From: Ipomoea triloba
Lineage: Eukaryota > Streptophyta > Magnoliopsida > Solanales > Convolvulaceae
Direction: 5' to 3'
DNA length: 64,000 bases
Assembly (NCBI RefSeq): GCF_003576645.1
Contig: NC_044916.1
Location: forward strand, 24,736,920-24,800,919
Below, piece after piece: positions 55,683-64,000 of the stretch (the first letter of the stretch is position 1; each line of letters opens with the position of its first letter). Below the pieces are notes generated by a model, which was not told the origin of the DNA, made no database searches, and saw nothing but the letters and a program-made list of their open reading frames with translations. The translations under genes and the position numbers were made by a program.

Positions 55683-55757
55683 GCTTCCATTGAATTATAC
55701 AAGTGTAAAAAAAAATTACCTGTATTTTTGTATAAGGAAATTGGGTGTGTTAAAGAC

Positions 55758-56470
55758 TGCTCGCCCCCATTCGCCGGCAGTTATCTAGGGATGACCGCCC
55801 GTTCGGGGCGCATCCACCTATCAACCTTTTTATATGTCCATAGAACTATCTTCTCACTCTCACTTGCCTGCCACCCAGATACAACGCCCTTCTAGAAGAT
55901 TCCACGACGTCCTCAACATCGGAGCTACTGTATGCAAAGCTTCCAAGTTCGATCTTGCAATGATGAACGAAGTGTCCGCAACTTCTTTCCACGACTTGAT
56001 GCATGTGGAAGAAAGAAAACTCATCCACCGTCATCGACACATGAGCGACATCGGATCGAAGGAAAGTCATAGATCATCCTAAGCGACATTGTCCTACTTC
56101 TTATGGATCTTCTCTTTCTATAAGTATGTGTTTCCGGTTTCCTATAGGCTATAGATTTGCTTATTATCGCCATTTTGAGTAGATTTTAGAATTATCATCA
56201 TTTTCGATCAGGTTTAGCTTCGGTTATGGTTATTGATTTCATTTTGATGATTATGTATTAATTCATAGCTCTGTTTTTTGTGTAATCTTGGATTTGTGTA
56301 GCTAGAGATAGTGTTGCTTACCATTGTACGACTGCTTTTGGAGATGATGTTGTCATTGTGATGTAAGTTTCTTAGTTATGATTGAGCTTTTGCCAATCTT
56401 CTTCCTGAAATCAAAATTAAATGGTTAGTTGTTCTGTCTATCAATGCATATTGGACTGCCATATGCAAAG
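55758..56470. other. Region with an unrecognised 82-codon frame
   Basis: A frame at 55834-56082 (start MSIELSSHSH, end GSKESHRSS) has fairly even codon composition, but an open frame of similar length exists on the opposite strand. I recognise no domain. It may be part of the LTR-like sequence also seen before 43531. No function is proposed. Confidence 0.3.
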
Positions 56471-57490
56471 TATATAATTAATACTTTAAGCATTAAAAAT
56501 AATACTTTATCACATAAATGTAATACTTCAAATCACAAATATATAATTAAAACTTTAACCAGCACAAATATAATACACAGTCTACATGCATATATAATCT
56601 AATACTTTCAACATTAAACATAATACGTTATAGCCTAAATGCAATATAATACTTCATATTACAAATCTAATACACAATTTAAGGTACATATAATCAATAC
56701 TTTAAGTCTTAAACATAATACTTTAAAGCCTAAATGTAATACTTCATCGCACAAATCTTGTATACAGTTTAAGGTGAATATATTTAGTACTTTAAGCATT
56801 AAATGCAATACTTTATAATCTAAATTTAATACGTCATAACACTAATTTAGTACACAATTTAAGGTACATATAATCAATACTTTAAGCCTTAAACACAATA
56901 CTTTATAGTTTAAAATGTAATACTTCATAGCACTAATCTAGTAAATAGTTTAAAGTAGATATATTTAATACTTTAAGCCTCAAACACAATACTTTATAGC
57001 TTAAATGTAATACGTCATTGCCCAAATCTAGTATACAGTTAAAGGTAGATGTATTTAATACTTTAAGCATTAAACACAATACTTTATAGGCTAAACGTAA
57101 TACTTCATAGCACTAATCTAGTATATACAATTTAAGGTAGATATATTTAATACTTTAAGCCTTAAACACAATAGTTTATAGTCTAAATGTAATACTTCAT
57201 GGCAATAATCTAGTACACAGTTTAAGGTATATATATATTCAATACTTTAAGCCTTAAACACAACACTTTATAGTCTAAATGAAGTACTTTATAGTCTAAA
57301 TGTAATACTTCATGGCAATAATCTAGTACACAATTTAAGGTAGATATATATTCAATACTTTAAGCCTTAAACACAATACTTTATATATAGTCTAAATGTA
57401 ATACTTCATAGCACTAATCTAGTGCACAGTTTAAGGTAGATATATTTAATACTTTAAGCCTTAATCACAATACTTTGTAGCCTAAATGTA
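56470..57490. repeat. ~90-bp minisatellite array
   Basis: TACTTTAAGCCTTAAACACA recurs with spacings of about 90, 90, 90, 92, 92, 112 and 94 bp from 56789 to 57449, with more diverged units upstream. The 112-bp unit contains a 22-bp internal duplication. Each unit also carries CTTTATAG...TAAATGTAATACTTCAT and CTAGTACACAGTTTAAGGT words. Confidence 0.88.
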
Positions 57491-58825
57491 AGTACCCTTG
57501 TCAGATGAATAGTCAACACTTAAACTGATAATTAGACTATACAAGAATTTAATGTACAACCCTTTAGAATTATTGAACTCCAAGGTAAGTGGATGAAAAG
57601 TATGATTATCATTCTGAATTACTTTCACAAGGAAAGAAGGTACTAAAAGATGCTTTACAGAGTTGGACAATAATTTAGTTGGTCTGTGAAGATAAATGAT
57701 ATTGGTAGATTCACAATTTCTTCCATGAAAAACATACATGTCATTCCCTGCATTTCCATTTGCATAGTCCCTATGCTTTATGTCAAATAATTGCAATGAC
57801 TAGTGATATGAGTGAGGGATGGGGTGATCAGTTCCTGTAAGTACCCTTGTCAGATGCCAATTTAAGAAAAATCAGTAATTTAATGTAGCAATTTAGCAGT
57901 TAAGAGTGAGTCCAAGACTCAGTATTTTGTACTTAACATCTATGAGAGAGGGGAAACACTACAGTGGTTAAAACACAAAACATAAAATGGACTGCATTGC
58001 ATGGTTACTTAAGGTATATGGTTTAGAACTCATAATCTTTATCCGTATCCACAAGTGACATATAAAAGAGTAAAATGCAATAGTTTTTCTTTACAAGGAT
58101 GCATATTCAGGTCAAAATGAACATGCCCCTAACATTTCAAGAATGTGCAAATTTTAAACTATCCCAAAAGATTATTGAATTAGAAAGCATGATAAATGTG
58201 TGGATGAAAAACAATACTGGTAGCAATTTAAAAGTTGAATATTGTACATAAGTGATTGTACATAGGATGGGGTGACTGTATCAATGTGATCAATGAACAA
58301 ACCACAGCAAAACCTAATACTATGATCAAATGGCATACACCAAAATTATACGCAGTATAAAAGATCTCGTGTTCAGTCCCTATCCCTAATAAATGTACTA
58401 AAAATGAGGGTTAAGCAAAATGAGACAAACCAAATGACTAGGCAAATTGGTTTTTAAAAATGGAATGAGCTAATTACACAGAAGAGAATGCAAAGAACCG
58501 CAATTATTATGAGGACAGAGGCCTGTACAGCCATCATCAGTTAGCTAGGGAATAAACAACTTCATATAATATGAAAGAACTCAAGATCAGATAAAACATT
58601 GAAAGCCTCACTTCTCAACAATTCTGGAGACAAAACACAAAAGAAAGCACACCAATAGATATGAATGGCATGAATTGGATAGATACTTAGAAACCTAGCA
58701 GAACACTTTGCAGAAAACTTAAAAAGGTTTCTAGTATATCAGGAAAAATCAGAGCTCAACCTCTCAAGCTTCCTACTTCTTCACTCAGTCCTAAGGGATC
58801 TCAACGTCTCCATCACCTTAACAAT
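57491..58825. other. Spacer between the two minisatellite arrays
   Basis: No gene is recognised. GTAAGTACCCTTGTCAGATG occurs twice, at 57488 and 57838, marking a short direct repeat about 350 bp apart. Confidence 0.45.
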
Positions 58826-59480
58826 CAAACACAATACTTAATAACACAAATATACTACTTTTAAACACAAATGAATACTCAACACTTTAACCATTAAACC
58901 TAATACTTTATAGCCTAAAACTAGTACTTTAAAATACAAATGAATACTCAACACTTTAACCATTAAACCTAATACTTTATAGCCTAACACTAGTACTTTA
59001 AAACACAAATAAATACTCAACACTTTAACCATTAAACCTAATACTTAATAGCCTAAAACTAGTACTTTAAAACACAAATAAATACTCAACACTTTAACCA
59101 TCAAACCTAATACTTTATAGCCTAAAACTAGTACTTTATATCACAAATGAATATTGAACACTTTAACCATCAAACACAACACATTAAAGAACAAATATAC
59201 TTTTTAATTGCACAAATGGATAACCAACACTTAAAGCATAAAAGCTAATACTTTATGATGCAAATAGACTACTTTATATCACAAATGAATGATCATGACT
59301 TTAAACCATCAAACACAACACTTTATAAAGCAAATATACTACTTAATTGCACAAATGAACAATCAACACTTTAACCATTAAATCTAATACTTAATAGCCT
59401 AAAACTAGTACTTTATATCACAAGTGAATGATCATGACTTTAACCATCAAACACAATACTTAAAAGCACAAATATACTAC
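58826..59480. repeat. ~69-bp minisatellite array related to the 90-bp array
   Basis: CTCAACACTTTAACCATTAA recurs at about 58878, 58947, 59016 and 59085 (period 69), then becomes irregular. Units share TAATACTTTATAGCCTAAA with the 56-57 kb array. A repetitive open frame on the minus strand here is only the translated array. Confidence 0.85.
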
Positions 59481-60278
59481 TTCATAACAACAATGAATAC
59501 TCAACATTTAAAGGAAGAAGCAGAGAGTAATAGGAAGTTACCTATGACGAACCGCGAGAAATTAAACCGAAGAAGCAGAGTTGCCGGCGGCGAAATATCT
59601 ATGGCTGAGGAAATCCAACTTACTGCATGCAAACACAAAAGTCCTTATTATAATGGAGAACATCATGTGAGAAATTAAATAGAAGAAGCGTACAAGCAGT
59701 TACCTGAGGCGAGAAATTTAACAGAATAAATGGAGAGTATAGCTGCGGCCGCAAAGGTATAATAATAGCAGTTACTGGCGGTGAAATTTATATGCAAACA
59801 CAATCCGACTTACTGCAAACGCAAAACTCCGAGAAAGTTAACGAAATGGCCGGCGACAACAGCTAGAAAAGGAAGAAATTAAAGGGAATAAATGGAGAGT
59901 ATATGGAGTGTAATAGCAAAACCCTATCAAATTTGACACACTAAAACTATCAAAAACAAAAACTCACCTGAGATTGTGAAGAAAATCCACCTTTGTGATG
60001 AGAAAATTTGAAAATCTGATGAAAAAGTGTAGAGGAACTCCCGTCTCTACTGGTCGGACACTTTTGGACGTGAAGAACACAGTAAACGCGAAAAAATGGA
60101 GTGAAAAATTGATAAACTGAGTTTATAAAACTGGGCTAAAAAAGCCCATATCTAATTGTTAAAAAGAATAGCCCAAATAGAATTAATTCATAAGTTAAAT
60201 ATATGACCCAAATTATATGATTCGACCCGTCTCACGGATTGAGACCCGTGAGACGGTCTCACACAAGTGTGACCCTTG
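59481..60278. other. Repeat-derived sequence ending in a GAGACGG palindrome
   Basis: No gene is recognised. Around 60226-60262, GACCCGTCTCACGG and CCGTGAGACGGTCTCAC form an inverted repeat of a kind often seen at plant DNA-transposon termini. Confidence 0.4.
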
Positions 60279-61222
60279 ATTAGTTGAGGATAGATGCAAA
60301 CTTAAACTGCGACGAGTTCCAAGCTTTCTAGATTTGTCAAATAAATAATGTTATGTTGGGTTAAAATAGAAATTTAAAATAAGAATAAAAAATAAAAGAA
60401 TTCGTGTGCGAGTAAATTAGGGAAGAAGTCTATTTTTGGGTTGAGCTTGTGTGGGGCATGAGGTTGTCCCAACTTACTTTTAAACGTTAATAAATATTTA
60501 TTGCAACGGTTAAAATATATTTTAAAAAATACGCAAAATTTAAAAAGCATCTTTAACTTTTGATGAAAAATAATGATGAACCCAACTAAGTGTAGTATGT
60601 TATATTTATACGTGCCATTTAATTTGTAACTAGTAACACGATGAAAACATATAAAAATATTTGTGATTAGTTGACAATACATGCAAACTTTGCTTGAGCG
60701 GTGAGCTCTAAACTTTCAAGACTGGTGATATATATAATGTCACGTTGTGTTAAAATTTCAAATTTGAAATAAAAAAATATAATATTATGCGAGAATGACT
60801 ATGTAATCTGGTTAATAGTGTGCATATATATATTAGGGAAGAAGTGGTTTTCGAGTTGAGCTTGTGTGTGGCGTGAGTTGGTACCCACTTGCGCTTAGAC
60901 GTTAATATAGATTTATTACAACTATTAAATGATATAAAGAAATACACAAGATTTTAAAATATACTGAGTATTTGACTTTTGAGGCAAAATAATAATGAAT
61001 CCAACTAAGTGTAGTACATTATATTTATACATGCAATTTGATTAGTTGAGGATAAAGGAAAATTTGAACTGACCAAACTTTCAAGATTTTTCTTACAAAT
61101 AATGTCATGTTGTGTTAAAATTAGAAATTTAAAATAAGAATAAAAAATTATAGAATGCGAGATAGACTAATGTTCTCTTATTTGTAGTGTGAGTAAATTA
61201 GGGAAGAGGTGGTTTTCATATT
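60279..61222. repeat. Three tandem copies of a ~370-390-bp unit, last one partial
   Basis: TGATTAGTTGAGGATA-type sequence begins units at about 60279, 60663 and 61029. Each continues with a TTTCAAGA/TTTCTAGA segment, AATGTCATGTTGTGTTAAAAT-like sequence and GTAAATTAGGGAAGA. The units are diverged, so the tandem is old. Confidence 0.7.
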
Positions 61223-61227
61223 CTTTG

Positions 61228-62271
61228 ACATTATGTGTGTCTAGCTTAGCTTGGTTCTCAATTATGTATGCACCTGAGTTTTAATGGATCTAAACGGAAG
61301 GATTACAATCTTGAATTACCTCCAACTATGATTCTGCCTGACATGAGAATATGAGATACCAAAGGAAGTCATTAAGGATTACAATCTTGAATTGCCTCCA
61401 ATTGCCGGACATGAGAGGCAGGAGAGTGGACAACACATTTAAATGTTTGGGGTGATGCTCGAAATGGCTATCTGAATGATGAAGAAGCCTATGCAGAAAT
61501 AACCTTGCTGGAGAAGAAGATGGTGCATTTGTGAGTTCCTACCTCATCAAATGGGGAATAGTAGTAATAATAATGTTTGTGGATCGGAGTAGCTGTGCAA
61601 GTTGGTGGCACAGTCCGTGAAGCAGTTGTGCAAGTTGGTGGCGCGGCCGTGCATGCTGGGTGTTTCCAAGACACCTAGCTATGAAGTTTAGCTCTGACCA
61701 TAAACCTCCTCCACCCCAGACCATAAAGTGTTTCTTAACTCATCATATAATCAATCAATTCACTCGTGGTAAATAAAATTAGATAATTTTTTTTTAATTC
61801 GACCCATTTTGCGAGGTTAATTAGCCCACTAAATTATCTTTTTACCTAGCATTCAATATTGACATGAGATTAAACATCGATCACTATAGAAAATAGTTTA
61901 ACTTCTCGACATAGAATATATTTACTTTTGAACTTTTACTGTTTTGAAGTTTTTCATAAGTTTCCATCATTTTGATATTACAAAATTAGTTATGAAAAAT
62001 GACAAGCATAAACATACCATGCTAAGGTGAGTCAGATTTATAAATGTTATGAAAAACGACACATATAATTAATCGGATTCATAAATGTTATGAAAAGTGA
62101 CGTGTTAAGCTGAGTCAGATTTATAAATGTTATGAAAAACGACATGTATAACAGTGATGCCATCAAACCATAAAGTACGTTAAGCTGAGTCAGATTCGTA
62201 CGTGATTTTTTTGACAACTCAACTTAATATACCAACATCCTCGGTTGGAATGAGAGTTGAACCTAAGAACT
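61228..62271. repeat. First copy of a segment repeated exactly at 62957-64000
   Basis: By eye this 1044-bp segment is identical to 62957-64000 with a constant offset of 1729. It contains an internal 73-bp-spaced repeat of AAGGATTACAATCTTGAATT (61300 and 61373) and a ~50-bp minisatellite of GAGTCAGATTTATAAATGTT units (62030-62140). No gene was recognised. Confidence 0.9.
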
Positions 62272-62758
62272 TCCATTTGGAAAGATAACACTGATGTCAT
62301 CAACCATTTGAAAAGATAACAGTGTTGTCATCAAACTATAAGGTACTTTGACATATCTATAAATTATATGCCTTCAAAAGTAAAAATCCTTTCTAAAATT
62401 TTGTATATTTATCTCTAAACCATTATATTTAACCATTGTAATACATACATAATAGAGTTTGGCAATAAGTAGGGACCACACTACGCCCCACACGAACTCA
62501 TCTAAGGATGGTCGCGGGAGGTGAGGTGATCACACGTTGCCATTCTTTTGATCGGACCCACTTCTCCCTTATCCACTCGTATTGCCTACTAGACAATATT
62601 AGCTTAGTGAGCATCATCTTCTATTATGGTTTATTCTCACTCTGAATTTTCAATTTTAATTCCTTGTGGTGTAATACATCATCATTATGATTATTGTTGT
62701 TATTGTTGTTGTTGTTAATATGTTTTTTTTCATCCCATTTTATGTCTTATACAAATAA
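62272..62758. other. Unique spacer, no gene seen
   Basis: The sequence contains a TTGTTGTTATTGTTG-like simple stretch (62693-62716) and no recognisable feature. Confidence 0.5.
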
Positions 62759-62898
62759 CTAGTATTTTACCCGTCTGATGCACGATATGAAAATTTAAGT
62801 GTAAATGTTATGTTTCAGATCAAACGTTATTTTGACTTTAAAAATAACTAATCAAAATTACAAACTATTAAAAAGTTAGTACATGTCTTATAAAAAGT

Positions 62899-62955
<57 letters not shown>

Positions 62956-62956
62956 N
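62759..62956 (-). mobile_element. Helitron 3' terminus, truncated at (TA)n and an N
   Basis: On the minus strand the end reads ...CGTGCATCAGACGGGTAAAATACTAG-like, finishing AATACTAG at 62759 and followed by T. It resembles the other Helitron 3' ends in the window. The element disappears into a (TA)n tract (about 62908-62955) and the N at 62956. Confidence 0.6.
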
Positions 62957-64000
62957 ACATTATGTGTGTCTAGCTTAGCTTGGTTCTCAATTATGTATGC
63001 ACCTGAGTTTTAATGGATCTAAACGGAAGGATTACAATCTTGAATTACCTCCAACTATGATTCTGCCTGACATGAGAATATGAGATACCAAAGGAAGTCA
63101 TTAAGGATTACAATCTTGAATTGCCTCCAATTGCCGGACATGAGAGGCAGGAGAGTGGACAACACATTTAAATGTTTGGGGTGATGCTCGAAATGGCTAT
63201 CTGAATGATGAAGAAGCCTATGCAGAAATAACCTTGCTGGAGAAGAAGATGGTGCATTTGTGAGTTCCTACCTCATCAAATGGGGAATAGTAGTAATAAT
63301 AATGTTTGTGGATCGGAGTAGCTGTGCAAGTTGGTGGCACAGTCCGTGAAGCAGTTGTGCAAGTTGGTGGCGCGGCCGTGCATGCTGGGTGTTTCCAAGA
63401 CACCTAGCTATGAAGTTTAGCTCTGACCATAAACCTCCTCCACCCCAGACCATAAAGTGTTTCTTAACTCATCATATAATCAATCAATTCACTCGTGGTA
63501 AATAAAATTAGATAATTTTTTTTTAATTCGACCCATTTTGCGAGGTTAATTAGCCCACTAAATTATCTTTTTACCTAGCATTCAATATTGACATGAGATT
63601 AAACATCGATCACTATAGAAAATAGTTTAACTTCTCGACATAGAATATATTTACTTTTGAACTTTTACTGTTTTGAAGTTTTTCATAAGTTTCCATCATT
63701 TTGATATTACAAAATTAGTTATGAAAAATGACAAGCATAAACATACCATGCTAAGGTGAGTCAGATTTATAAATGTTATGAAAAACGACACATATAATTA
63801 ATCGGATTCATAAATGTTATGAAAAGTGACGTGTTAAGCTGAGTCAGATTTATAAATGTTATGAAAAACGACATGTATAACAGTGATGCCATCAAACCAT
63901 AAAGTACGTTAAGCTGAGTCAGATTCGTACGTGATTTTTTTGACAACTCAACTTAATATACCAACATCCTCGGTTGGAATGAGAGTTGAACCTAAGAACT
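62957..64000. repeat. Second copy of 61228-62271, directly after an N
   Basis: The copy starts at the first base after the N and continues to the window end without any difference that I can see. This is what a duplicated contig end at a scaffold join looks like. Confidence 0.9.

Larger units (their letters stand above)
52580..55757 (-). mobile_element. 'Family B' sequence, minus orientation, split by the solo LTR
   Basis: Bases 52690-52851 and 55683-55757 are the reverse complement of 43531-43760, interrupted by the solo LTR. The uninterrupted paralogue near 43590 confirms the junction. The outer end reads ...ATTGGGTGTGTTAAA and is followed by GCTCGCCCCCATTCGC, which also precedes the plus-strand copy at 43531. 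Confidence 0.6.

Noticed and set aside
58838..59032. Repetitive 64-codon frame on the minus strand
   Set aside because: It is the translated 69-bp minisatellite.

Overview
This window is nuclear DNA from a flowering plant, most likely a eudicot. The grounds are AT-rich intergenic sequence, GT-AG introns, one intact plant-type RING E3 ligase gene, and plant families of Helitron, CACTA, hAT, Mutator-like, Ty1/copia, Ty3/gypsy, L1 and SINE repeats. The species cannot be named from the sequence alone. Only one gene looks complete and functional; almost everything else is transposon sequence, much of it nested.

Layout. 1-7.6 kb: a 3'-truncated Helitron (1179-2320) with a multiplied 5' end, a Tourist-like MITE (3124-3527), a SINE-like tRNA-derived repeat, and a bounded CACTA element (4316-7559, TTA target duplications) carrying remnants of a TNPA-like gene fused to a Ulp1-type cysteine peptidase. 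8.0-16.0 kb: the three-coding-exon LOG2-LIKE ubiquitin ligase (LUL) gene, exons 7979-8409, 12832-13339 and 14579-14692, predicted 350 aa. Its first intron holds a decayed Ty3/gypsy fragment and a hAT MITE with a perfect 8-bp duplication 44 bp before the splice acceptor. 17.3-24.1 kb: a Mutator-like foldback element, then an L1 LINE split by a Ty1/copia element with two 450-bp LTRs. 24.8-28.0 kb: a tRNA-like gene with a UUU anticodon, its 3' end repeated in tandem, and a helicase-bearing Helitron inserted exactly into one of these repeats. 28.3-31.8 kb: another Helitron copy interrupted by a 2.66-kb solo LTR. 33.2-37.9 kb: a degenerate hAT transposase gene. 38.0-42.5 kb: (TA)n-associated inverted-repeat elements and a long-TIR element. 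43.5-46.6 kb: an LTR-like family containing a hAT MITE, followed by captured fragments of a class B heat-shock factor gene and an auxin response factor gene. 46.8-52.6 kb: a Helitron with an RPA-like gene, itself interrupted by a second Helitron. 52.85-55.7 kb: a second solo LTR. 56-61 kb: minisatellite arrays. 61.2-64 kb: a segment repeated exactly on the far side of a single N, probably an assembly artefact.

How the parts relate. The helicase-bearing and RPA-bearing Helitrons share their 3' termini and appear to be complementary remnants of one autonomous family. The hAT gene at 34-37 kb and the MITE in the LUL intron share terminal sequence, which suggests a driver and passenger relationship. 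Several insertions can be verified inside the window because an empty-site paralogue is also present. I found no CRISPR, operon or prokaryotic features and no convincing new protein system. The most interesting points are the nested insertions with empty sites, the anticodon-shifted tRNA, the peptidase-bearing CACTA element and the captured regulatory-gene fragments.
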